Assembly: GCA_944385485.1 (NCBI GenBank)
Contig: CALWXL010000010.1
Location: forward strand, 1 to 33,307
Reading direction: 5' to 3'
Length of the DNA: 33,307 nt
From: an uncultured Oscillospiraceae bacterium
Lineage (GTDB): Bacteria > Bacillota > Clostridia > Oscillospirales > Oscillospiraceae
The first letter of the stretch is position 1, and each line of letters opens with the position of its first letter. Shown piece after piece: positions 8,950 through 16,236 of the stretch. The notes below the pieces were generated by a model. That model worked only from the letters and a program-made list of their open reading frames with translations, was not told the DNA's origin and did not search any database. The translations under genes and the position numbers were made by a program.

Positions 8950-9471
8950 ATGCAATGGAATACTGCCAATAAGCTGACCATGCTCCGGGTGATTTTGATC
9001 CCGGTCTATCTGGTGGTTTGGTATCTGAACATGGAGACCAGTGCCTATTGGGCCCTGGCTGTGTTTGTGGTGGCCAGTGTCACCGACTTCGCCGACGGGT
9101 ATGTGGCCCGGCACTACAATCAGGTGACCACCTTCGGCAAGTTCATGGACCCTCTGGCGGATAAGATCCTGGTGATCACCGCCATGATCTGGTTTGCCTC
9201 GGTGGGAATGCTCCCAGTGTGGGCTCTGGTCATCGTGGTGGCCCGGGAGTTTGCCGTGTCTGGACTGCGCCTCATCGCCGTGGACAACGGCCGGGTCATT
9301 GCCGCTGCCTGGTCTGGCAAGGTGAAGACCTTCTCCACCATGGTGTGCCTGTGCCTGATGCACCTTCCCATTCCTGAGGTGCTGGTGCAGGTGTGCGTGT
9401 GGGTGATTGTGATCACCACCGTGTACTCCGGCATTGAGTACTTCTGGAAAAACAAAGACGTGATGAAATAA
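8950..9471 (+). CDS. pgsA: CDP-diacylglycerol-glycerol-3-phosphate 3-phosphatidyltransferase
   Basis: Integral membrane enzyme making phosphatidylglycerophosphate, the committed step to phosphatidylglycerol and cardiolipin. The CDP-alcohol phosphatidyltransferase signature is complete: D46-x2-D49-G50-x2-A53-R54-x8-G63-x3-D67-x3-D71. Hydrophobic segments lie around residues 10-27, 32-48, 74-95, 100-118 and 130-160. Length 173 is normal for Firmicutes PgsA. GAGGAG lies 9 bases before the ATG, overlapping the end of rimO. It is the last gene of the operon and is followed immediately by a strong terminator. Confidence 0.95.
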   Translation: MQWNTANKLTMLRVILIPVYLVVWYLNMETSAYWALAVFVVASVTDFADGYVARHYNQVTTFGKFMDPLADKILVITAMIWFASVGMLPVWALVIVVAREFAVSGLRLIAVDNGRVIAAAWSGKVKTFSTMVCLCLMHLPIPEVLVQVCVWVIVITTVYSGIEYFWKNKDVMK

Positions 9472-9472
9472 C

Positions 9473-9507
9473 AAAATGGCCTGTTGCTTTTCGCAACAGG
9501 CCATTTT
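9473..9507. terminator. bidirectional rho-independent terminator between pgsA and galM
   Basis: A 15-bp perfect stem has left arm AAAATGGCCTGTTGC (9473-9487), loop TTTTC and right arm 9493-9507 ending in TTTT. The A-run on one side and T-run on the other let it stop both convergent transcripts. Confidence 0.92.
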
Positions 9508-9519
9508 CTATCTTGTGGA

Positions 9520-10557
9520 TTACACGAACTTGTACACGGTCTCTTCCTGGTATACCTCACCGGGCTTGAGCACGGGAGAGGGGAAGTTGTCGTGGTGGAT
9601 GGCATCGGGGAAGTTCTGAGTCTCCAGAGCATAGGCCCAGCGGTTGGCGTAGGGGGCGCCGCCCTTTCCGGCGGGGCAGCCATCCAGGAAGTTGCCGGTG
9701 TAGAACTGCATGCCAGGGGTGGTGGTATGTACCTCCATGGTGATACCAGTGGCAGGGGAGTGAGCCACAGCCACCCGCCGCAGCTGTCCGGGCTGGCCGT
9801 CCAGCACCCAGTTGTGGTCATAGCCGGCGGCCTGAGTCAGTTGGACAAAATCGTCGTCCCAGTGCTCGCCTAAGACCTGCGGGGTACGCAGATCCATGGG
9901 AGTGCCCTCCACGCTGGCAATCTCTCCCGTGGGGATGGAGGTGGCGTCGGTGGGGGTATACTGCTGGGCGGCGATGGAGATGGTCTGCTCTCCGGCCACG
10001 CCGCTGTCGTGGCCGGAGAGGTTGAAGTAGCAGTGGTTGGTGAGGTTACACAGGGTGTCAGCGTCGGTGGTGGCCCGGTAGGCGATGGACAGCCCCTCCG
10101 GGGTCAGAGTATAGGTGACGGTGACGGTGAGGGTGCCGGGGTAGTTCTCCTGTCCGTGAGGGCTGACCAGGGAGAGTACCACCTGGTTGTCCGTCTGGGC
10201 CTCCACCGTCCAAATCTGTTGGTCAAAGCCCACAAGGCCGCCGTGGAGGTGGTTGGGGCCGTTGTTCACGGCCAGATCATACTCCACGCCATTCAGGGTG
10301 AACTTGCCGCCGGCGATGCGGTTGCAGCACCGGCCAACCAGGGCGCCGATGTAACAGGTTTGGGTCTGGTAGTCTTCCAAGGTATCAAAACCCAGAACCA
10401 CGTCAACGGGATTTCCATCCCGGTCGGGGACAATCAGGGAGCGAATGGCGCCGCCATAGGTGAGGATGGAGCAGCGAAGAGCCCCGGCGGTCAAAATAAG
10501 CTCCTCCACCAAGGAGCCATCAGCCATGGTGGCGAAGAGCGTACGTATTGCTGACAT
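9520..10557 (-). CDS. galM: aldose 1-epimerase (galactose mutarotase)
   Basis: Interconverts alpha and beta anomers of galactose or glucose in the cytoplasm, feeding the Leloir pathway. The beta-sandwich fold is indicated by GRCCNRIAGGKFTLNG, NGPNHLHGG (His105) and LTNHCYFNLSG (catalytic acid His175), with the catalytic base Glu312 in ALETQNFP. Length 345 is normal. CAGGAGGT lies about 8 bases before the ATG. No other galactose genes are in the window. It has its own promoter downstream of mntP, so it need not follow the Mn2+ control of that gene. Confidence 0.95.
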   Translation of the reverse strand: MSAIRTLFATMADGSLVEELILTAGALRCSILTYGGAIRSLIVPDRDGNPVDVVLGFDTLEDYQTQTCYIGALVGRCCNRIAGGKFTLNGVEYDLAVNNGPNHLHGGLVGFDQQIWTVEAQTDNQVVLSLVSPHGQENYPGTLTVTVTYTLTPEGLSIAYRATTDADTLCNLTNHCYFNLSGHDSGVAGEQTISIAAQQYTPTDATSIPTGEIASVEGTPMDLRTPQVLGEHWDDDFVQLTQAAGYDHNWVLDGQPGQLRRVAVAHSPATGITMEVHTTTPGMQFYTGNFLDGCPAGKGGAPYANRWAYALETQNFPDAIHHDNFPSPVLKPGEVYQEETVYKFV

Positions 10558-10584
10558 GAGAAAAACCTCCTGTGCTTTTTCTCG

Positions 10585-10614
10585 ATTTTAGCACCACCAG
10601 ACCCCCTGCGTCAA
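10585..10614 (-). promoter_or_regulatory. sigma-A promoter of galM
   Basis: On the minus strand the -35 is TTGACG (10609-10614), the spacer 18 bp, and the -10 TAAAAT (10585-10590) preceded by TGC (extended -10). It sits in the 64-bp gap between mntP and galM. Confidence 0.75.
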
Positions 10615-10621
10615 CTGGCTG

Positions 10622-11188
10622 TTACAGGGTCAGGATTCCCAAATGCTCCAAAAGAATCTTGGTGCCCATGAGCACCAGCACCACCCCGCCGAAGAGCTCC
10701 GCTTTGGACTTAAAGCGTGCGCCGAAGACGTTGCCGATTTTCACGCCCACGGCGGAGATAACAAGGGTACACACGCCAATGAGCGCCACGGCAGCCCAGA
10801 TGTGGACGTTGAGAAAGGCGAAGGTGACCCCCACGGCCAGTGCGTCAATGGACGTGGCCACCGCCAGCAAAAACATACCGGGGGCGGCCAGAGAGGGAGA
10901 GACCTCCTCCTCCTCGTGGCTCATGGCCTCCCGGATCATGTTGCCGCCGATGATGGCCAGCAGCACGAAGGCGATCCAGTGGTCTAAGGCCTGCACCAGT
11001 TGGGCGAAGGTGGAGCCTAAAAAGTAACCCAGGGTGGGCATGAGGGCCTGAAAGGCTCCGAACCAAAGGCTTACCACCAGGCAATGCTTCAGTTTCAGAC
11101 GGCGGATGGATAAGCCCTTACAGATAGATACGGCAAAGGCATCCATGGCCAGTCCCACGGCTAACACAAACAGTTCCCAAAATCCCAT
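10622..11188 (-). CDS. mntP: manganese efflux pump MntP
   Basis: Exports excess Mn2+ across the cytoplasmic membrane. The 188-residue protein is mostly six hydrophobic helices. The two related halves carry the family motifs: GLAMDAFAVSICKG near the N-terminus and VATSIDALAVGVTFAF in the second half, each with an intramembrane Asp expected to bind the ion. A short acidic loop (SHEEEEVSPS) joins the halves. AAAGG lies about 10 bases before the ATG. The leader carries a yybP-ykoY Mn2+ riboswitch, which independently supports the assignment. Confidence 0.96.
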   Translation of the reverse strand: MGFWELFVLAVGLAMDAFAVSICKGLSIRRLKLKHCLVVSLWFGAFQALMPTLGYFLGSTFAQLVQALDHWIAFVLLAIIGGNMIREAMSHEEEEVSPSLAAPGMFLLAVATSIDALAVGVTFAFLNVHIWAAVALIGVCTLVISAVGVKIGNVFGARFKSKAELFGGVVLVLMGTKILLEHLGILTL

Positions 11189-11224
11189 AACATCGTACCT
11201 TTCTCATGGAAGTGACGGAGAGAC

Positions 11225-11266
11225 AAAAAAAGAGACTTTCCGCCCAATATCAAGCGGATAAGTCTC
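11225..11266 (-). terminator. riboswitch-controlled intrinsic terminator before mntP
   Basis: On the minus strand the arm GAGACTTATCCGC (11266-11254) pairs with GCGGAAAGTCTC (about 11243-11232), followed by seven T (11231-11225). The first arm reuses GACTTATC, the 3' strand of the aptamer's closing helix, so terminator and aptamer are mutually exclusive. Mn2+ binding should stabilise the aptamer and allow read-through into mntP. Confidence 0.9.
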
Positions 11267-11353
11267 ACTGTTTCAGGCCCGACCAGACGGCAACGCCGCC
11301 AGTATGTTGACCAGGCCACGACGCAACAAGGCGTCGCCAATTACTCCCTTATC
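11257..11353 (-). promoter_or_regulatory. yybP-ykoY manganese riboswitch aptamer
   Basis: Read on the minus strand, the closing helix P1 is GATAAG (11353-11348) with CTTATC (11262-11257). Conserved aptamer sequences follow in the expected order: AAGGGAGTA just after P1 and GTCAACATACTGG in the middle, with several intervening GC hairpins. This agrees with the yybP-ykoY class (for example the Lactococcus lactis aptamer with AAGGGGAGUAGC and UUGACAUAC). The class senses Mn2+ and commonly controls mntP and P-type ATPases. Confidence 0.93.
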
Positions 11354-11361
11354 TGCACACG

Positions 11362-11390
11362 ATTTTAGCGGAGAAGGGGAAGTTGGTCAA
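11362..11390 (-). promoter_or_regulatory. sigma-A promoter of mntP
   Basis: On the minus strand the -35 is TTGACC (11385-11390), the spacer 17 bp, and the -10 TAAAAT (11362-11367). The predicted start lies a few bases before the riboswitch aptamer. Confidence 0.87.
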
Positions 11391-11450
11391 TGGTAACACA
11401 GGAGAACATCTGGTATTGATAAACTTTTTTTGAACAATGTGGAGGAAGGA

Positions 11451-11479
11451 TTGCAGGAGGTGAAAAGAACGTGTACTAT
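11451..11479 (+). promoter_or_regulatory. probable promoter of the ABC transporter operon
   Basis: The -35 is TTGCAG (11451-11456), the spacer 17 bp, and the -10 TACTAT (11474-11479). The -10 overlaps an operator-like dyad. Confidence 0.6.
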
Positions 11480-11498
11480 ATAGTTAAGATAACAATAT
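11478..11498 (+). promoter_or_regulatory. 21-bp operator-like dyad before the ABC transporter
   Basis: The half-sites ATATAGTTA and TAACAATAT around a 3-bp centre (AGA) are reverse complements at 8 of 9 positions. An overlapping 10-bp palindrome ACTATATAGT begins at 11475. The site covers the probable -10 and start point, as expected for a repressor. The identity of the regulator is unknown and no regulator gene is adjacent. Confidence 0.5.
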
Positions 11499-11516
11499 AG
11501 CGGGATGGTGGTAATT

Positions 11517-12218
11517 ATGAGTTATATCTCTTTCAAACAGGTACGAAAAGAATATGTCATGGGAGAGGTGACCATCAAGGCCGTGGACGGGGTGGATTTC
11601 CACATTGAAAAAGGGGAATTTGCCATCATTGTGGGGCCATCCGGCGCAGGAAAGACCACGGTGCTGAACATGCTGGGGGGCATGGATGCCTGCACCAGCG
11701 GAGAGATGTTGGTGGACGGCACCCGGGTCAGCGACTTCAACGCCAAGCAGCTCACCCAGTACCGCCGCAACGACATTGGATTTGTCTTTCAGTTTTACAA
11801 CCTGGTACAGAATTTGACGGCCTTGGAGAATGTGGAGCTGGCCGCTCAGATCTGCCGGGATCCCATGGATGCCAAAGAGGTGTTGGAGCATGTGGGCCTG
11901 GGCCATCGGCTGGGCAACTTTCCCGCCCAGCTCTCCGGCGGTGAGCAGCAGCGAGTGGCCATCGCCCGGGCTCTGGCCAAGAACCCCAAGCTGCTCCTGT
12001 GCGATGAGCCTACCGGAGCACTGGACTATGTCACTGGTAAGGCCATTTTGAAGCTCTTGCAGGACACCTGCCGCCAACACCACATGACGGTGGTGGTCAT
12101 CACCCACAACACCGCCTTGACCCCCATGGCCGACCGCGTCATTCACATCAAAAACGGGCGTGTGGAGGAGATGACCTGCAATCCCAATCCCACGCCGGTG
12201 GAGGCGATTGAATGGTAA
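11517..12218 (+). CDS. ABC transporter ATP-binding protein (MacB/LolD/FtsE type)
   Basis: Cytoplasmic ATPase of 233 residues that should dimerise and drive the FtsX-type permease encoded next. Motifs are Walker A GPSGAGKT (40-47), the Q-loop Gln in FQFYNL (92), signature LSGGEQQR (139-146), Walker [13 protein letters not shown] (159-170) and the H-loop VITHN. The ATG at 11517 follows GGATGGTGG; an in-frame ATG at 11505 would add four residues. The gene overlaps the permease by 7 bases, so the two are coupled. ATPases of this group serve peptide, lipoprotein or antimicrobial-peptide export or mechanotransmission rather than nutrient uptake; the substrate is not deducible. Confidence 0.95.
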   Translation: MSYISFKQVRKEYVMGEVTIKAVDGVDFHIEKGEFAIIVGPSGAGKTTVLNMLGGMDACTSGEMLVDGTRVSDFNAKQLTQYRRNDIGFVFQFYNLVQNLTALENVELAAQICRDPMDAKEVLEHVGLGHRLGNFPAQLSGGEQQRVAIARALAKNPKLLLCDEPTGALDYVTGKAILKLLQDTCRQHHMTVVVITHNTALTPMADRVIHIKNGRVEEMTCNPNPTPVEAIEW

Positions 12219-15200
12219 AGAGGAAAAACAGGCTGTTTACTGACTTTATGCGGGAGGTCCGCCATACATACAGCCGCTTTCTGTCCATTCTTCTCCTCTC
12301 CGCTCTGGCGGTGGCTTTTTTGGTGGGACTGAGAGCCACGGCCCCGGATATGGAGTATACGGCGGACAACTACTACGATTCCCACCATCTCATGGACGGC
12401 TATGTCATGTCCACCATGGGATTGACCGACGAGGACATTGAGGCGCTGTCCCAGGCCGACAGGGTGGAGCAGGTGGAAGGGGCGTGGAGTGTGGACGCCA
12501 CAGCGGTGGACTCTATTGTCTCCATGCGCTCCATGCCGGAGAAGCTGAATTTACTCAACGTGGTGCGGGGTCGTTTGCCCCAGCAGGCGGATGAGTGCGT
12601 CACTGAGGAAATGCTCCTCACTGCTCTGGGGCTGGACATCGGGGACACCCTTACCATCACCCTGGAGGAGGACGACCAGGACAGCCTCACCCGCACCAGC
12701 TTCACCATTGTGGGCACGGTGCAAAGCCCCCTCTACGTCAGCACCGACCGAGGCAGCTCGGGCCTGGGCAGCGGCAGTGTGGACGCCTTCGTCTACATCC
12801 CCGGGGAGAATTTCAATCTGGACGTGTATACCACCGCCTATTTCACCGGGGAGGGCCTGGCCCAGCTGGACAGCTACGGACAGACCTATGAGGACGAAAT
12901 GACCGCCCTGGTGGACAGCCTGGACGGGCTGGCCCAGGAGCGGGCCCAGCTGCGGGACCAGGAGGTGCGTGGAGAAGCCCAGAAAAAGCTGGACGATGCC
13001 AAGAAGAAGCTGGCTGATGCCCAGAAGGAGCTGGAGGACGGCCGCCTGGAGCTGGAAGAAGCCCGGGCAGAGCTGGACAGCGGCTGGGAGGAGTACCGGC
13101 AGGGCCTTGCCACTCTGGAGCAGAAGGTGAAGGACGGCCAGGCTCAGCTCAATGCCTCCAGATCTCAGCTGGAGGAGGCCCAGACCCTGTACGAGCAGGG
13201 CCAGGCGGACTACCAGGAGGGGCTGGCAGAGTACCAGCAGGGCCAGACGGCCTATGAGCAGAACCTGGAGGAACTGACTACCCAGCAGGAGCAGGTGGCC
13301 AAGGGCTACGAGGAATACTACGACGCCTTGAAGCCCTTTGAGGGCACACCCATGTACGACCAGATGGTGGAGCAGCTGGCGCCCCAGAAGGCCCAGCTGG
13401 ATGAAGCCGCCGCCCAGATTCAGGCGGGATATCAGCAGCTGGAGCAGGTGAAAGCCCAGCTGGACGGGGCCAAGGCGGAACTGGACGAAGCCCAGGCCCA
13501 GCTGGCGGACTCTGCCCAGCAGCTGGAGAGCGGATGGGCGCAGTACCAGGCGGGACAACAGACGTTGGACCAGGAGGCCCAGCAGGGCCGCAGCCAGCTT
13601 GCCCAGGCCAAGGCAGACTTGGACCAGGGCGAGGCGGAGTACCAGGAGGGCCTGGAAGAGTACGAGCAGGCCAAAGCGGAGGCGCAGCCGGAGCTGGAGC
13701 AGGCCCAGGCAGACATCGACCAGGGCCAGAAGGAACTGGATGAGCTGGAGACCTGTGAGTGGTACGTGCTGGGACGCAACACCAACACCGGCGTGGTGGG
13801 CTACTCCCAGGATGCCGAGCGAGTGGAAAACCTGTCCAGCATTTTCCCTGTCATCTTCTTTGTGGTGGCGGCCCTGGCCTGCCTGACCACCATGACCCGC
13901 ATGGTGGAGGAGCAGCGCACCCAGATCGGTGCCTTGAAGGCCCTGGGTTTCTCACGCCTGGCCATCTCTCAGAAGTACATTGGATATGCCTTGGTGGCCA
14001 GCCTGGTAGGCGGCCTCATGGGACTGGCGTTGGGGGCGACCCTTATCCCCGCTGTGATTGCCAACGCCTTCCGCATCATGTACGCCATCCCGGGGCTGGA
14101 TTATAAGATGCAGGTGCCCCTGTTTGTGCTGGCTGTGCTGGCGGCGGTGGCTTGTACCACTGGAGCGGCTATTTGGGCTTGCATGTCCACCCTCATGGAC
14201 ACCCCCGCCAACCTCATGCGGCCCCGGTCGCCCAAGGCAGGCAAACGGGTATTTTTGGAATACATCAAGCCCCTTTGGTGCAGACTGTCCTTTACCTGGA
14301 AGGTGACCATGCGCAACCTGTTCCGATATCAAAAGCGGTTTTGGATGACGGTCATCGGCATTGGTGGCTGTACCGCCCTGATTGTTACAGGATTTGGTCT
14401 CCATGAGTCCATCTTTGATGTTCTCAACAAACAATTTGATGAGATCTCCCTGTATGACGCCACAGTGGGGCTCAATGAAGACCTGTCGGAGGAGCAAAAG
14501 CAGAGCATTCAGACCTACCTGGATGGAGAAGAGTCGGTGGGGGACTATCTGTTCACCTATCAGGAGATGATGGACGCTTCTACCACAGGCATCTCCTACG
14601 ACGTCTACCTGTTTGCTGTGGATAACGTGGAGGAGTTTGGACGCTTTGTGGACCTGCGTCACCGCAGCGATCACTCCAAGGTGGAACTGGATGGCAGCGG
14701 CGTGGTCATCGATGAGAAATTGGCCGAACTGCTGGATGTATCCGTGGGTGACACCATCACCTTGGAAGGAGACAAGCGGGTGGAGGCCGTGATCACGGAT
14801 GTCACGGAAAACTATGTCTATCACTATGTCTACCTCACCCGAGATTTGTACACCCAGCTGTTTGGGGAGGAGTATCAGAACAACGTGATGCTCCTGGACT
14901 ACCAGGATGGCACGGGAGTGGATGTGTCCAACCAGGTGTCTCAGACTCTGATGCAGATGGAGGGGGTGGCCTCCTACTCCTACATTTCCACCATCCGGGA
15001 CAGCTTTGAGGACAGTATGGACGCCATCAACTATGCCGTGGTCATCATCATTGTGGCAGCGGCTGCTCTGGCATTTGTGGTGCTGTACAACCTGACCAAC
15101 ATCAACATCACCGAGCGCATGCGGGAACTGGCCACCCTGAAGGTGTTGGGGTTCTATGACCGGGAGACCACGGCATACGTATTGCGGGAGAACTTATTCC

Positions 15201-15427
15201 TCACCATCTTCGGCGTGGTCTTGGGGCTGGTGCTGGGTCGATTCCTCCACAGCTGGATGGTTTTGACGGTGGAGGTGGATCTGGTGATGTTCGGCCGCAC
15301 GGCCCCGCCCTACGCCTATGTGCTGGCTGCGGCTATGACCGCATTGTTCTCCCTGATTGTCAATGTGGTAGCCCACTTTAAGCTGAAGAACGTGGACATG
15401 GTAGAAAGTTTGAAAACGGTGGAATGA
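12212..15427 (+). CDS. giant FtsX/MacB-type ABC permease with extracytoplasmic coiled coil
   Basis: A 1071-residue membrane protein. TM1 is at about 19-42, followed by a MacB-like periplasmic core (about 45-240). Residues about 240-512 form a long Ala/Gln/Glu/Leu-rich coiled-coil region, built of degenerate segments such as KKLADAQKELEDGRLELEEA and AQLDEAQAQLADSAQQLESG. The first FtsX domain has TM segments near 540-563, 590-615 and 633-660. Another TM near 710-730 begins a second half with its own extracytoplasmic domain (about 735-935) and an FtsX domain with TMs near 938-962, 993-1015 and 1034-1056. GGAGG lies 7 bases before the ATG. The layout matches large Firmicutes permeases of the FtsX superfamily whose long extracellular domain transmits mechanical force or contacts the cell wall. 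Function and substrate are unknown. Confidence 0.93.
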   Translation: MVKRKNRLFTDFMREVRHTYSRFLSILLLSALAVAFLVGLRATAPDMEYTADNYYDSHHLMDGYVMSTMGLTDEDIEALSQADRVEQVEGAWSVDATAVDSIVSMRSMPEKLNLLNVVRGRLPQQADECVTEEMLLTALGLDIGDTLTITLEEDDQDSLTRTSFTIVGTVQSPLYVSTDRGSSGLGSGSVDAFVYIPGENFNLDVYTTAYFTGEGLAQLDSYGQTYEDEMTALVDSLDGLAQERAQLRDQEVRGEAQKKLDDAKKKLADAQKELEDGRLELEEARAELDSGWEEYRQGLATLEQKVKDGQAQLNASRSQLEEAQTLYEQGQADYQEGLAEYQQGQTAYEQNLEELTTQQEQVAKGYEEYYDALKPFEGTPMYDQMVEQLAPQKAQLDEAAAQIQAGYQQLEQVKAQLDGAKAELDEAQAQLADSAQQLESGWAQYQAGQQTLDQEAQQGRSQLAQAKADLDQGEAEYQEGLEEYEQAKAEAQPELEQAQADIDQGQKELDELETCEWYVLGRNTNTGVVGYSQDAERVENLSSIFPVIFFVVAALACLTTMTRMVEEQRTQIGALKALGFSRLAISQKYIGYALVASLVGGLMGLALGATLIPAVIANAFRIMYAIPGLDYKMQVPLFVLAVLAAVACTTGAAIWACMSTLMDTPANLMRPRSPKAGKRVFLEYIKPLWCRLSFTWKVTMRNLFRYQKRFWMTVIGIGGCTALIVTGFGLHESIFDVLNKQFDEISLYDATVGLNEDLSEEQKQSIQTYLDGEESVGDYLFTYQEMMDASTTGISYDVYLFAVDNVEEFGRFVDLRHRSDHSKVELDGSGVVIDEKLAELLDVSVGDTITLEGDKRVEAVITDVTENYVYHYVYLTRDLYTQLFGEEYQNNVMLLDYQDGTGVDVSNQVSQTLMQMEGVASYSYISTIRDSFEDSMDAINYAVVIIIVAAAALAFVVLYNLTNINITERMRELATLKVLGFYDRETTAYVLRENLFLTIFGVVLGLVLGRFLHSWMVLTVEVDLVMFGRTAPPYAYVLAAAMTALFSLIVNVVAHFKLKNVDMVESLKTVE

Positions 15428-15429
15428 GC

Positions 15430-15927
15430 ATGAACAGTGGAAAAAGTTATTTGATTCGCAGATCCAACCTGAAAGACCTCCCCGCCCTGGAGCAGTTGTA
15501 TGCCAAAGCCCGGGCCTTCATGGCCGCCTCGGGCAACCCCAACCAGTGGGGAGAGAATAAGCCCACGGTGGAACAGATCCAGCGGGACATTCAACTAGGG
15601 CATGGATTTGTGTGCATGGAGAATGGACAGATTGTGGCGGCCTTTGCTTTCCACACCCAGGGCGAACCCACCTACGCCCACATTGAGGGGGAAGGATGGC
15701 CAGACCAAGGGGAATATGGTGTGGTTCACCGGGTGGCCACCGGAGGGGCCAGAAAGGGGGCAGCGGCCTTCTGTCTGGCCTGGTGCCGGGCCCACTGCCG
15801 CCAAGTGCGCATCGATACCCATGCCGACAACATCCCCATGCAGCGCTTGCTGGAAAAGATAGGCTTCACTCCCTGCGGTACCATCTATCTGGAGGATGGC
15901 AGCCCTCGATTGGCCTATTATCTTTGA
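15430..15927 (+). CDS. GNAT-family N-acetyltransferase
   Basis: Predicted acetyl-CoA-dependent acyltransferase of 165 residues. N-terminal YLIRRSNLKDLPALEQLY is the typical first strand and helix. The central strand is IVAAFAFHT. The acetyl-CoA loop region is VHRVATGGARKGAAAFCLAWC, where the usual R/Q-x-x-G-x-G/A appears as ATGGARKGAA. The C-terminus has VRIDTHADNIPMQRLLEKIGF, the standard GNAT end motif. The ATG at 15430 has GGTGGA 6 bases upstream; the ATG at 15424 overlaps the permease stop and adds two residues. The tight spacing suggests co-expression with the ABC transporter, but the substrate cannot be told. Confidence 0.9.
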   Translation: MNSGKSYLIRRSNLKDLPALEQLYAKARAFMAASGNPNQWGENKPTVEQIQRDIQLGHGFVCMENGQIVAAFAFHTQGEPTYAHIEGEGWPDQGEYGVVHRVATGGARKGAAAFCLAWCRAHCRQVRIDTHADNIPMQRLLEKIGFTPCGTIYLEDGSPRLAYYL

Positions 15928-16001
15928 TCATGTAAGAAGCCCTCGGTTCCGCAAGGAACCGAGGGCTTCTTACATGATTCTCAAAAATGCAAGCATTTTT
16001 T
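15927..16001 (+). terminator. very long hairpin plus short T-tailed hairpin after the GNAT gene
   Basis: A 24-bp perfect stem (15927-15950 with 15955-15978) is closed by a GCAA tetraloop. It starts at the last base of the GNAT stop codon. Five bases on, AAAAATG-CAAG-CATTTTT (15983-15999) ends in a T-run to 16001. Together they should stop transcription from the left. The first stem is unusually long for a terminator and also forms one end of a repeat block. Confidence 0.7.
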
Positions 16002-16214
16002 CGAGGGGATGCAGCCCGCTGCATGCACCCTTGGGTCAAAGGGCGACCCAAGGCCACACTGGCGGGCTGAGAAGTGTTTTTTCCGATGCGCATGTCCCCG
16101 GAAAAAACGTGATTTTAGTTTATTTTCCCGCCTGCGGGCGGGAAAACTCTGCCGAGGGCTTTTATTTCATCATGTCTCTGACAAATCGGAATCCGTGCCG
16201 CAAGGAGGCGGCAC
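15929..16214. repeat. multi-hairpin intergenic repeat element
   Basis: This stretch between convergent genes holds no credible gene but a string of inverted repeats. They are the 24-bp stem above, ATGCAG/CTGCAT (16009-16024), CCTTGGGTC/GACCCAAGG (16029-16053), GTTTTTTCC/GGAAAAAAC (16076-16108), TTTTCCCGCC/GGCGGGAAAA with a TGCG loop (16123-16146) and GTGCCGC/GCGGCAC (16195-16214). The 10-mer CCGAGGGCTT occurs at 15959-15968 and 16152-16161, and inverted at 15937-15946, bracketing the block. Short spurious reading frames cross it. It resembles dispersed non-coding repeats of Oscillospiraceae; that family link is from memory and unverified. Confidence 0.6.
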
Positions 16215-16236
16215 ACAATCATTCTTCATTTTTTCA

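Noticed and set aside
7327..9504. 725-codon minus-strand reading frame
   Set aside because: Antisense shadow of recX, rimO and pgsA caused by GC-rich codon use; no ribosome site and no family features.
12931..13750. DNA-level tandem repeat array in the permease gene
   Set aside because: The recurrence is in amino-acid pattern (coiled coil with Gln/Ala/Glu codons). Units are degenerate at the base level and of uneven length, so it is not a true tandem repeat.
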